Shown here one piece after another: positions 1 through 6,369 of a DNA stretch of 8,317 bases. The translations under genes were made by a program, and so were the position numbers. A model generated the notes under the pieces. That model saw only the letters and a program-made list of their open reading frames with translations, did not search any database and was not told the origin of the DNA. Numbering within the stretch: the first letter of the stretch is position 1; each line of letters opens with the position of its first letter. The stretch lies in the NCBI GenBank assembly GCA_017540285.1, contig JAFYBI010000057.1:1-8317 (forward strand). Direction: 5' to 3'. The stretch is from Clostridia bacterium (GTDB taxonomy: Bacteria; Bacillota; Clostridia; Oscillospirales; CAG-272).

Positions 1-659
1 AAGGTGTGCGTGAAGGAGGTGACGCCCCACGAGACCGCGCGCATTGCCTCGTCCCACGTGGCGTCGCTGTGGGCCATGCCGACTGTCGCGCCCATGCGGA
101 TCGCCGTTTTCACGAATGTCTCGCCGCCCTCGAGCTCCGCCGCGCAGGAGACGTGGATCGGAAGGGGCAGCATGTCGGAAAGAAGGCCTTCGAGCTCCGC
201 CGCGTCGAGGGGGGCGAGCAGTTCGGTGGCGTGCGCGCCTCTGCGCTTCGGGTTGAGGTAGCGGCCTTCGAGGTGGATGCCGGCGATAGTCGCCATGCCT
301 TCGGAAAGCTCGCGGTTGCGGCCGATGTGCGCGATGGAGTTCGCGAGGGAGTCCATCGTCGCCGAGGCGAGGGTCGCCATCAGCGTGGTGGTCCCTGCCT
401 TCGCGTAGGAGCGGCGCAGGGCCTTCACCGCCGCGTCGTCCACGCTGTTGAAGTCATATCCGGAGCGGCCGTGCGTGTGGACGTCCACCATGCCGGGCAG
501 AAGATAGCGTCCGGTGCAGTCGACGACCTCGCAGCCGTCCGGAAGCGCGCCGGTATAGGCGGGATCGGCGATGACGCCGTCCTTCGCCAACAGATCCGCG
601 CGGAAGAACATTCGCCGTGCGGTCGAATAGACAGAACCGTTCTGAAAGAGCGTGTACAT
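1..659 (-). CDS. nagA: N-acetylglucosamine-6-phosphate deacetylase, N-terminal part
   Basis: Removes the acetyl group from N-acetylglucosamine-6-phosphate to give glucosamine-6-phosphate and acetate, in cytosolic amino-sugar use and cell-wall recycling. The visible 219 codons are open and run off the left edge; full-length members have about 380 residues, so roughly the last 40% is missing. Amidohydrolase landmarks fall at expected positions: PGMVDVHTHG at 55-64 with the metal HxH at His61/His63, GIHLEGRYLN at 127-136 with metal ligand Glu131, AHSDA at 196-200 with His197, and FTHT at 216-219 with His218, where the family usually reads THxFNAM. The spacing matches the known E. coli ligands Glu131, His195 and His216. 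The start ATG at 659-657 follows a GAAAGGAA ribosome binding site. One oddity is Arg133 where most members have Pro in HLEGP. It is transcribed divergently from rpmE. Identification is firm. Confidence 0.95.
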   Translation of the reverse strand, partial: MYTLFQNGSVYSTARRMFFRADLLAKDGVIADPAYTGALPDGCEVVDCTGRYLLPGMVDVHTHGRSGYDFNSVDDAAVKALRRSYAKAGTTTLMATLASATMDSLANSIAHIGRNRELSEGMATIAGIHLEGRYLNPKRRGAHATELLAPLDAAELEGLLSDMLPLPIHVSCAAELEGGETFVKTAIRMGATVGMAHSDATWDEAMRAVSWGVTSFTHT

Positions 660-665
660 GATCGT

Positions 666-673
666 TTCCTTTC
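666..673 (-). promoter_or_regulatory. nagA ribosome binding site
   Basis: The minus strand reads GAAAGGAA six bases before the ATG at 659. It supports this start; no other in-frame ATG lies nearby upstream. Confidence 0.75.
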
Positions 674-712
674 GGGGGAGATGAGTGAGATTCTTTTCCT
701 AACCATTATATT

Positions 713-741
713 ATTATAACAGAAAACCAACTTGATTTCAA
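713..741 (-). promoter_or_regulatory. nagA promoter, sigma-A type with extended -10
   Basis: On the minus strand there is TTGAAA (741-736), a 17-base spacer, and a perfect TATAAT (718-713) preceded by TGT, giving the extended -10 form TGnTATAAT. Transcription would start near 706, leaving a leader of about 47 nt. A second TATAAT lies at 710-705 but lacks a matching -35. The -35 sits inside the dyad CTTGA-TT-TCAAG (731-742), a possible operator. The promoter is read directly from sequence; regulation is inference. Confidence 0.8.
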
Positions 742-938
742 GACGTTTTTTCTGTGCAGAGCGCACAGGATTATTCCGTCGTGCGGCGCCGGAATCTGCC
801 ATATTAAACGAAATCCGGGAGGGCTGTTCAAAAAAATGCAAAAATAAGTCGACGCACGGATCCGCGGCGCCGGGAAGAGTTCCACAAAAAAGAGCCGAAA
901 ACCCCGCGAAAATCGCGCAAGTTTTTTGAAAAAACCTC
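742..938. other. Centre of divergent intergenic region, small inverted repeats, no gene seen
   Basis: No convincing gene lies between the two divergent promoters. The short open frames here lack a ribosome binding site and a recognisable product. Visible structure: a hairpin CTGTGC-AGAGC-GCACAG at 752-768; inverted ATTCCG (773-778) and CGGAAT (790-795); and the dyad GTTTTTT-G-AAAAAAC at 921-935, nested within GCAAG (917-921) and CTTGC (938-942), which touches the rpmE -35. None is followed by a U-tract suited to an intrinsic terminator. They could be operator half-sites, curved upstream DNA, or chance. Confidence 0.4.
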
Positions 939-967
939 TTGCATTTTCGGATTCCGTATGATATAAT
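939..967 (+). promoter_or_regulatory. rpmE promoter, sigma-A type with extended -10
   Basis: TTGCAT (939-944), a 17-base spacer and a perfect TATAAT (962-967) preceded by TGA form an extended -10 promoter. The expected start is near 974, giving a leader of about 40 nt. The A/T-rich dyad at 921-935 lies just upstream, where an UP element would sit. A perfect 11-base dyad TGAGTAACTCA (977-987) falls at the beginning of the predicted transcript. The promoter probably drives rpmE and, by readthrough, hflX and beyond. Confidence 0.85.
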
Positions 968-1013
968 ACAAAAACGTGAGTAACTCAGCATGATCAGAAT
1001 GAGGTGATAGAGA

Positions 1014-1232
1014 ATGAAACAGGGAATCCATCCTCAGTATAAAGAGGTAACGATCCGCTGCGCGTGCGGTGAGACCGTCGTGACCCGCTCCACCAAGGGC
1101 GACGCGAACGGCGAACTGCGTGTGGATATCTGCTCCAAGTGCCATCCTTTCTACACGGGCAAGCAGAAGTTCGTTGATTCCGGCGGACGCGTGGACAAGT
1201 TCAAGAAGCGTCTCCAGCAGAGCGGCAGATAA
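1014..1232 (+). CDS. rpmE: 50S ribosomal protein L31 (bL31), zinc-binding type
   Basis: A small protein of the large ribosomal subunit; in known 70S structures bL31 bridges the central protuberance to the 30S head. The 72 residues match the usual length. The zinc set is complete: Cys16 and Cys18 (RCACG) with Cys40 and Cys43 (ICSKC), so this is the C+ form, not the cysteine-free zinc-starvation form. Other family marks are GIHPQY at 4-9, CSKCHPFYTGKQKF at 40-53 and GGRVDKFKKR near 57-66. The ATG is preceded by GAGGTGAT (1001-1008), five bases away. A strong promoter lies directly upstream, and a terminator-like hairpin starts 12 nt after the stop codon. Identification is firm. Confidence 0.97.
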   Translation: MKQGIHPQYKEVTIRCACGETVVTRSTKGDANGELRVDICSKCHPFYTGKQKFVDSGGRVDKFKKRLQQSGR

Positions 1233-1244
1233 CCGCCCGGCAAA

Positions 1245-1312
1245 TTGTCCGAGAAAAGTCGTCGGACAGGAAAGTGAAGCTGCGGCTTTGGGTCCTGTCC
1301 GGCTTTTTCTTT
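1245..1312 (+). terminator. Rho-independent terminator with competing upstream hairpin (possible attenuator)
   Basis: GTCGGACAGG (1261-1270) pairs with CCTGTCCGGC (1294-1303): ten pairs including one G-U. An inner AAGC-TGCG-GCTT hairpin (1277-1288) lies in the loop and the tail CTTTTTCTTT follows (1303-1312), a good intrinsic terminator. The same left arm, as TCGGACAG (1262-1269), can instead pair with TTGTCCGA (1245-1252), a stem that excludes the terminator. The upstream arm starts 12 nt after the rpmE stop. The structures are read directly from sequence; a switching role is inference. If it ends transcription only partly, hflX is expressed by readthrough. Confidence 0.75.
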
Positions 1313-1320
1313 GTCCCGGA

Positions 1321-1327
1321 AAGGAGG
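1321..1327 (+). promoter_or_regulatory. hflX ribosome binding site
   Basis: AAGGAGG lies nine bases before ATG 1337. It fixes the hflX start there rather than at the in-frame GTG at 1274, which sits inside the terminator hairpin loop without a binding site. Confidence 0.85.
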
Positions 1328-1336
1328 ATCGGTGAT

Positions 1337-2632
1337 ATGGAAACGAATACGGAAAAGAAGAAGGTCATCCTCTGCGCGATCTTTCCGCAGGGCGGCGAGG
1401 AGGCGGAGGACGTCTCCCTCGGCGAGCTCGAGCGGCTGGCCGAGACCGCGGGATGCGAGACGGCGGCGATCGTGACGCAGTGCCGCGAAAAGCCGGACGT
1501 GAAGACGGTCCTCGGCTCCGGGAAGATCGCGGAGCTCTCGGATCTGTGCGGCGCGCTCGGCGCGGACCTCATCGTCTTCGACTGCGAGCTCTCGCCTTCG
1601 CAGATCAAATCGATCGAGGACGCCGTGGGCCGTGACGCCGCGGTGATCGACCGGAGCATGCTGATCCTCGACATCTTTGCCGCACACGCCCGCACGAGCG
1701 AAGGACGGCTGCAGGTCGAGCTGGCCCAGCTCAGATACACCTCGCCGCGGCTCATCGGGCGGGGCAGGGAGCTCTCCCGGCAGGGCGGCGCGTCCTCGTC
1801 GGGCTCCGTCGGGGCGAGAGGTCCCGGCGAGACAAAGCTCGAAATCGACCGCCGCCGGGTCCGCGAACGCATCGCCGCGCTCGAGGACGAGCTCGAAAAG
1901 GTCGCGCAGAACCGCCTTGTGATGCGCAGCCAGCGGGACCGCTCGGGGATCCCGAAGGTCGGGATCGTCGGCTACACCAACGCGGGGAAGAGCACCCTTC
2001 TGAACACCCTGACGGGCGCGAACATCCTCGCGGAGAACAAGCTCTTCGCGACGCTCGATCCGACGACGAGACAGTTCGTCACGCCCGGCGGTGTGAAGAT
2101 CCTTCTGACCGACACGGTCGGCTTCATACGCAACCTGCCCCACCACCTCATCAAGGCGTTCAAGTCGACCCTCGACGAGGCGGTGTATTCGGACCTGCTC
2201 CTCATCGTCATCGACGCGTCGGACCCCGAGTTCATCACGCAGACGACGGTGACGACCGCGCTGCTCGAAGAGCTCGGCGCCGCCGGGAAACCGACGCTCT
2301 ACGTCTTCAACAAATGCGACGCGGCGTCGGACCGGGACGCGCTCATCCACATGAAGGCCCTTGCGTCGAAGTCCGGGGAGGACGTCGTGTTCGTCTCGGC
2401 GAAAACCGGCGCCGGATGCGACGCGCTCGTCTCCAAGATCGAGGCGATGGTCATGGCGGGCAAGCACCGCGTGACGCTCCTCATTCCGGTCGGGGACGGC
2501 GCGATCACGGGGATCATCTATAAGGAAGGCGACGACGTGGAGATGGAATACCGCGAGGACGGCATCCTCTGCCGCTGCATCGCCGACGACCGCCTCTACG
2601 CGAAGATCAAAAAGTATATCATCGAAGAATAA
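1337..2632 (+). CDS. hflX: GTPase HflX, ribosome-splitting factor
   Basis: HflX is a cytosolic GTPase that binds 70S ribosomes at the E site and splits stalled or hibernating ribosomes, notably after heat stress. The product has 431 residues, typical for the family. The N-terminal HflX domain is clear, with TVLGSGKIAEL at 57-67, LSPSQIKSIED at 85-95 and GARGPGETKLE at 159-169, followed by a charged helical linker at about 170-200. The GTPase domain carries all five motifs: G1 GYTNAGKST at 212-220, G2 TLDPT at 239-243, G3 DTVGF at 259-263, G4 NKCD at 325-328 and G5 SAK at 354-356. A C-terminal domain follows from about 376. The start is set by AAGGAGG. It lies 104 nt after rpmE with a terminator or attenuator in between, so readthrough from the rpmE promoter is the likely expression route. 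No frameshift or missing motif is seen. Confidence 0.96.
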   Translation: METNTEKKKVILCAIFPQGGEEAEDVSLGELERLAETAGCETAAIVTQCREKPDVKTVLGSGKIAELSDLCGALGADLIVFDCELSPSQIKSIEDAVGRDAAVIDRSMLILDIFAAHARTSEGRLQVELAQLRYTSPRLIGRGRELSRQGGASSSGSVGARGPGETKLEIDRRRVRERIAALEDELEKVAQNRLVMRSQRDRSGIPKVGIVGYTNAGKSTLLNTLTGANILAENKLFATLDPTTRQFVTPGGVKILLTDTVGFIRNLPHHLIKAFKSTLDEAVYSDLLLIVIDASDPEFITQTTVTTALLEELGAAGKPTLYVFNKCDAASDRDALIHMKALASKSGEDVVFVSAKTGAGCDALVSKIEAMVMAGKHRVTLLIPVGDGAITGIIYKEGDDVEMEYREDGILCRCIADDRLYAKIKKYIIEE

Positions 2633-2650
2633 AACAGAATTCCAGTTTCA

Positions 2651-2686
2651 TTCCGCAAAACCGTTTTGCCGTGGTTTCGTGCGGAA
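2651..2686 (+). other. Intercistronic stem-loop between hflX and yigZ
   Basis: TTCCGCAAAACC (2651-2662) pairs with GGTTT (2673-2677) and TGCGGAA (2680-2686), leaving a 2-nt CG bulge and a 10-nt loop: twelve base pairs. A smaller alternative is GCAAAA-CCG-TTTTGC (2655-2669). No U-tract follows, so it is not a normal intrinsic terminator; an mRNA stabiliser or processing site is possible. A second small hairpin, GCGTT-CGGA-AACGC (2696-2709), stands just before the yigZ ribosome binding site. Confidence 0.5.
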
Positions 2687-2721
2687 GGAGCACAAGCGTT
2701 CGGAAACGCGAGGATGACGCG

Positions 2722-3387
2722 ATGAAAAAGAAAGAAAAAGAGAGTCCCCGCGAAGAGATCCGCCGCCGGGTCACGCTGGCATCGACGGCGTCGGTCGAGA
2801 TGGAAGAGCGGAAATCGGTCTTCATCGGACACGCCGCCCCGGTGAAGGACGAGGAGGAGGCGCGGGCCTTCCTCGAGGAAAAGCGGCGGGAATACCACGA
2901 CGCGACGCACAACGTCTACGCGTATCTTCTGAACGGCGGGGCGACGGCGCGCTATTCCGACGACGGCGAGCCGCAGGGCACGGCCGGGATCCCGGTCCTG
3001 AACGTCCTCAAAATGTCCGGCGCGACCGATCTCTGCGTCGTCGTGACCCGTTATTTCGGCGGGATCCTGCTCGGCGCGGGCGGACTTGTGCGCGCGTACG
3101 GGGCGGCGGCGAAGATGGCGGTCGACGCGGCTGGGATCGCGGTTTACGAGCCGTATGCCGTCTGGCGCCTTGACGTGAGCTATTCCGACTATCAGAAGCT
3201 GACGGCGGCGCTGCCGAAGCTCGGCGTGAGCGAGGACCGGTGCGAATTCGGCGAAGGCGTGACGGTGATCTGCGCCGTGGAACGGAGCCGTGAAAACGAG
3301 CTGCTCGCGGCGGTGAACGAGATCACCTGCGGGCGGGGAAAGGCCGTCCCCGAACGGGTGGAGGAACGCGCGTCGAAACGGGTTTGA
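2722..3387 (+). CDS. yigZ: YigZ/IMPACT family protein (UPF0029)
   Basis: A 221-residue member of the YigZ/IMPACT family. The eukaryotic relative IMPACT modulates the Gcn2 kinase; the bacterial role is poorly defined, so no precise function is claimed. The conserved N-terminal domain is visible, with ATHNVYAYLL at 61-70, YSDDGEPQGTAGIPVL at 78-93, VVVTRYFGG at 106-114 and LGAGGLVRAY at 117-126. A C-terminal ferredoxin-like domain of about 65 residues begins near 148 (WRLDVSYSDYQKL). The lysine-rich start (MKKKEKE) is hydrophilic and there is no signal peptide, so it is cytosolic. ATG 2722 is chosen because GAGGA (2710-2714) lies seven bases upstream; an in-frame GTG at 2671 falls inside a hairpin and would add 17 residues unlike the family. 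It follows hflX by 89 nt on the same strand and is probably co-transcribed. Confidence 0.9.
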   Translation: MKKKEKESPREEIRRRVTLASTASVEMEERKSVFIGHAAPVKDEEEARAFLEEKRREYHDATHNVYAYLLNGGATARYSDDGEPQGTAGIPVLNVLKMSGATDLCVVVTRYFGGILLGAGGLVRAYGAAAKMAVDAAGIAVYEPYAVWRLDVSYSDYQKLTAALPKLGVSEDRCEFGEGVTVICAVERSRENELLAAVNEITCGRGKAVPERVEERASKRV

Positions 3388-3425
3388 TCGGGTGTTTTTC
3401 CCGCGAAAAAAGAAAAAAAGAGATT

Positions 3426-3465
3426 CCCTGCGTATATTATATGTGCAAGAGCACGCGCAGGGAGG
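3426..3465 (+). promoter_or_regulatory. Leader hairpin overlapping the dgt ribosome binding site, with a possible -10 in its loop
   Basis: CCCTGCG (3426-3432) pairs perfectly with CGCAGGG (3456-3462), and the right arm contains part of the dgt binding site GGGAGG (3460-3465). An inner GTGC-AAGA-GCAC hairpin (3443-3454) stacks within. The loop also holds TATATTATAT (3433-3442), which could serve as a -10, but no credible -35 lies 16-18 bases upstream. Transcripts coming from yigZ would carry the full masking stem, while one starting near 3447 would not. Structure is seen; control of translation is inference. Confidence 0.45.
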
Positions 3466-3470
3466 CTTTT

Positions 3471-4499
3471 ATGTCGGACGGTGTGAAAACGGTCAGGGAG
3501 ATCTTTTACGAACGGGAACGGATGACGCTCGCCCCGCAGGCGTTTCTGTGCGAAAACACGCGGGGCAGGGACAAGCCGATCGAGCCGTGCGTGAACCGGA
3601 CGGAATTCCAGCGGGACCGCGATCGGATCCTGCATTCGAAGTCCTTCCGCCGGCTGATGCACAAGACGCAGGTTTTTTTGTTTCCGGTGGACGAACACTA
3701 CCGCACGCGCCTGACCCACACCCTCGAGGTGACCCAGATCGCCCGGATCATCGCGCGCGCCCTCATGCTGAACGAGGACCTCTGCGAGGCGGCCGCGCTC
3801 GGCCATGACCTCGGTCACACGCCGTTCGGCCACTGCGGCGAGGCGGTGATGCAGGAGTGCTTCGATCCCTCGTTCACGCATTACAGGCAGAGCCTGCGCG
3901 TGGTGGAAAAGCTCGAAAAGAACGGAGAGGGGCTGAACCTGACTTGGGAGGTGCGCGATGGGATCGTGAACCACTCGGGCGACAACCTCGCCGCCACGCT
4001 GGAAGGCCGGATCATCAAATTCGCCGACCGGATCGCCTACATCAACCACGATATCGACGATTCCATCCGTGCGGGGATCATCACCCTCGGGGATATCCCC
4101 GCCGAATACCGCGACATCCTCGGCAGCGCGCACAGCGAACGGATCAACACGATGGTCTCCTCGGTGATCGACGCGAGCCGCCCGCTCGACGACATCCGCA
4201 TGGGAGACGAGGTCGGCAGGGCGACGAACGGGCTGCGCGACTTCCTCTTCGAGCGGGTCTATCTCAACCCGAAGGCGAAGAAGGAAGAATCGAAGGCGCG
4301 CGCGCTCGTGGCGCAGCTCTACGACTACTTCTGCAAGAACCCCGAAAAGATGCCGGAATTCTACTACAACAACACGCGGACGGAATCCGTCGGACGGTGC
4401 GTCTGCGACTATATCTCCGGGATGACCGACCGGTTCGCCATCGACCTCTACAAGGACCTCTTCGTCCCGAAGGAGTGGGAGACGCCGCACGTCGGATGA
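3471..4499 (+). CDS. dgt: Deoxyguanosinetriphosphate triphosphohydrolase-like protein (HD domain)
   Basis: Predicted to hydrolyse dNTPs to deoxynucleosides and inorganic triphosphate, tuning the cytosolic nucleotide pool; the preferred substrate cannot be told from sequence. The product has 342 residues, as in the shorter type-2 dGTPase group rather than the roughly 500-residue E. coli Dgt. The HD-domain metal ligands are present: His83 (RLTHTLEV), His112 and Asp113 (GHDLGHTPFGH at 111-121), and Asp186 (KFADRIAYINHD at 183-194). RTEFQRDRDRILHSKSFRRL near 43-62 is the family's conserved N-terminal segment. The start ATG 3471 has GGGAGG five bases upstream; an earlier in-frame opening from 3384 overlaps the yigZ stop and lacks support. 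It lies 83 nt after yigZ and 61 nt before dnaG. Pairing with dnaG and rpoD suggests coordinate expression of dNTP control, priming and transcription. Family assignment is firm; in vivo role is inference. Confidence 0.92.
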   Translation: MSDGVKTVREIFYERERMTLAPQAFLCENTRGRDKPIEPCVNRTEFQRDRDRILHSKSFRRLMHKTQVFLFPVDEHYRTRLTHTLEVTQIARIIARALMLNEDLCEAAALGHDLGHTPFGHCGEAVMQECFDPSFTHYRQSLRVVEKLEKNGEGLNLTWEVRDGIVNHSGDNLAATLEGRIIKFADRIAYINHDIDDSIRAGIITLGDIPAEYRDILGSAHSERINTMVSSVIDASRPLDDIRMGDEVGRATNGLRDFLFERVYLNPKAKKEESKARALVAQLYDYFCKNPEKMPEFYYNNTRTESVGRCVCDYISGMTDRFAIDLYKDLFVPKEWETPHVG

Positions 4500-4545
4500 A
4501 GCCGGCGCCGCCGGAGAGCGCAGCCGTTCACAAGCAGCCGTCAGG

Positions 4546-4555
4546 AAAGGAGGGG
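4546..4555 (+). promoter_or_regulatory. dnaG ribosome binding site
   Basis: AAAGGAGGGG lies just upstream of a GTG codon at 4561 (core AGGAGG at 4548-4553, seven bases away). It supports the rare GTG start of dnaG. Confidence 0.85.
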
Positions 4556-4560
4556 CCGGC

Positions 4561-6330
4561 GTGATCCCCGCGAACGTCATCGACGACATCAAAGCGCGCA
4601 GCGACATCGAGACCGTCGTCTCCTCCGTCGTTACGCTCAAGCGCACGGGCCAGAACCTCAAGGGTCTCTGTCCCTTCCACAGCGAAAAGACCCCGTCCTT
4701 CACCGTCTATCCCGGCACCCAGAGCTTTTACTGCTTCGGATGCGGCGCGGCGGGGGACGTCATCTCCTTCGTCATGCGAACGGAGAACCTCGATTACGTT
4801 TCGGCGGTCGAGACCCTCGCCAAGCGCGCGGGCATCGTCCTCCCGGATTTCGACGAGAGCGACCGCCGCGAGCAGGGCGTGACGCGGACGCGGGTGCTCC
4901 AGATGAACCTCGAGGCCGCGAAGTTCTACCGGCAGATGCTCTTCGACGAACAGACGGGCGGGCCGGGGAGGCAGTATCTCGCCGAGCGGAAGCTCTCCAT
5001 GGCGGCGATCAAGCGCTTCGGGCTCGGGTATTCCCCGCCGTCCGGGAGCAGGATGCTGAAGCATCTCTCCTCGCTCGGCTTCACGAACCAGGAGATCCAG
5101 ACCGCGTATTTCGCTGGGAAGAGCGAGCGCGGCTATTACGACTACTTCCGCGGGCGGGTCATGTTCCCGATCATCGACGTGCAGGGCAACGTGATCGCGT
5201 TCGGCGGGCGCGTCCTCGACGACTCGAAGCCGAAATACCTCAACACCTCCGACACCCCCGCCTTCAAGAAGACGAAGAACCTCTTCGCCCTCAACTACGC
5301 GAAGAACACGGATGCCGGGTACTTCATCCTTTGCGAGGGCTACATGGACGTCATCACGCTCCACGACGCCGGGTTCGGGATGGCCGTGGCCTCCCTCGGA
5401 ACGGCGTTCACCGAGGAGCAGGCGCGCATCATCAAGCGGTACGTGCCGAAGGTCATCCTTTCCTACGACAGCGACGAGGCCGGCCAGAAGGCTGCGAACC
5501 GAGCCATCGGGATCCTCGAAAAGGCAGGGATCGAGCCGAAGGTCCTGCGCATGAGCGGCGCGAAGGATCCGGACGAATACATCAAGAAATACGGGGCGGA
5601 CAGGTTCCGCTCCCTCATCGAGGATTCGGGCGGCAAGTTCGAATTCATGACCGAGAACATCCGCCGGAAGTACGATATCGACAACCCGGCGGATCGCGTC
5701 AAGGCCGTCGCGGAAGTCGCCGCCGCCATTGCGGACCTCTATTCGAACGTGGAGCGGGACATCTGGATCGAGCGGGCGTCGAAGGCGTTCTCCGTCGATC
5801 CGAAGAGCCTCCGGGCGGACGTCGACGCTCAGCGGAAGCGCAGCGCGAAGGAAGCGGACAAAAAGCGGCGCGGCGAGCTCATCCGGATCACGTCGGGGCT
5901 CGGCGACCGCGTCAACACGGACTTCGCGAAGGTCCCGAAGGCGGCGAAGATCGAGGAGGGCATCCTCGGCATGATCTTTCTCCACCCCGACTACATCACC
6001 CGCGAGCCCGGCGGACGGCGGCTCCGGGAGGACGACTTCCTCACCGAGCTCGGGCGGCGTCTCTTCCGCTTCACGGCGGAGAACGCGGAGAGCGGGACGT
6101 TCCAGTTCGGCCTGCTCAACGGCGCCTTTACCCCCGACGAGGTGTCCAGAGCCGCGAAAATGCTCGCGGAACGGGCGGATCTGTCGGTGAATGACGGGGA
6201 AACGTTCGATTCCTACGTCACGGCGCTCCGCGAAGAGGGGACAAGACACGGAGAAGGCGCGGATTCCCTCGAAGCCGTTCTCGCAAGGCGCCGTTCCGGG
6301 ACCGGAGAACCCCCGGCCGGGCAGCCGTAA
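4561..6330 (+). CDS. dnaG: DNA primase DnaG
   Basis: Synthesises short RNA primers at the replication fork, working with replicative helicase DnaB. The product has 589 residues, normal for the family. Domain order is complete: a CHC2 zinc-binding domain with Cys37, His40, Cys58 and Cys61 (CPFH and CFGC); the RNA polymerase core, including RGRVMFPIID at 197-206 and KYLNTSDTPAFKK at 225-237; and the TOPRIM fold with the acidic residues Glu259 (CEGYMDV) and Asp303/Asp305 (YDSDEAG). A C-terminal helicase-binding region follows from about 430 and is less conserved, ending in a low-complexity tail (TGEPPAGQP). The GTG start is set by AAAGGAGG. The upstream neighbour is dgt instead of the rpsU found in the enterobacterial macromolecular-synthesis operon; the sigma gene follows 39 nt downstream. 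No broken motif is seen. Confidence 0.97.
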   Translation: MIPANVIDDIKARSDIETVVSSVVTLKRTGQNLKGLCPFHSEKTPSFTVYPGTQSFYCFGCGAAGDVISFVMRTENLDYVSAVETLAKRAGIVLPDFDESDRREQGVTRTRVLQMNLEAAKFYRQMLFDEQTGGPGRQYLAERKLSMAAIKRFGLGYSPPSGSRMLKHLSSLGFTNQEIQTAYFAGKSERGYYDYFRGRVMFPIIDVQGNVIAFGGRVLDDSKPKYLNTSDTPAFKKTKNLFALNYAKNTDAGYFILCEGYMDVITLHDAGFGMAVASLGTAFTEEQARIIKRYVPKVILSYDSDEAGQKAANRAIGILEKAGIEPKVLRMSGAKDPDEYIKKYGADRFRSLIEDSGGKFEFMTENIRRKYDIDNPADRVKAVAEVAAAIADLYSNVERDIWIERASKAFSVDPKSLRADVDAQRKRSAKEADKKRRGELIRITSGLGDRVNTDFAKVPKAAKIEEGILGMIFLHPDYITREPGGRRLREDDFLTELGRRLFRFTAENAESGTFQFGLLNGAFTPDEVSRAAKMLAERADLSVNDGETFDSYVTALREEGTRHGEGADSLEAVLARRRSGTGEPPAGQP

Positions 6331-6336
6331 AATACA

Positions 6337-6348
6337 GATGTTAACATC
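6337..6348. repeat. Perfect 12-bp palindrome between dnaG and rpoD
   Basis: GATGTTAACATC is a perfect palindrome placed six bases after the dnaG stop and 21 bases before the rpoD start. ATGCAT follows at once (6349-6354). It is too short and has no U-tract for termination. An operator is possible, but no clear promoter was found around it, so its role is unknown. Confidence 0.4.
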
Positions 6349-6369
6349 ATGCATTTCAGAGGTACCATC

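Noticed and set aside
6..719. Open frame of 237 codons on the plus strand opposite nagA
   Set aside because: The minus strand encodes NagA with all metal ligands in place; this frame also runs through the nagA promoter.
752..768. CTGTGC/GCACAG hairpin as a terminator
   Set aside because: On the plus strand no U-tract follows, and on the minus strand it is followed by an A-run, so neither direction fits.
732..929. Possible 65-residue small protein in the divergent gap
   Set aside because: TTG start with no ribosome binding site; it covers the nagA -35 and has no recognisable features.
921..935. GTTTTTTGAAAAAAC as an intrinsic terminator
   Set aside because: All-A/T arms with a one-base centre cannot form a stable hairpin; it is more plausibly an UP-like element for rpmE.
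1274..1336. Longer hflX start at GTG 1274
   Set aside because: It lies in the terminator loop with no binding site, while AAGGAGG precedes ATG 1337 at good spacing.
1151..2467. Open frame of 438 codons on the minus strand opposite rpmE and hflX
   Set aside because: It overlaps two firm genes, crosses the terminator in reverse, and lacks family motifs.
3192..4703. Open frame of 503 codons on the minus strand opposite yigZ and dgt
   Set aside because: It spans two well-supported plus-strand genes and their gap and shows no recognisable domain; a GC-driven shadow.
4528..6354. Open frame of 608 codons on the minus strand opposite dnaG
   Set aside because: It mirrors the GC-rich codon pattern of dnaG, has biased Arg/Glu/Asp/Val-rich content and no family motif; dnaG itself is complete with all catalytic residues.
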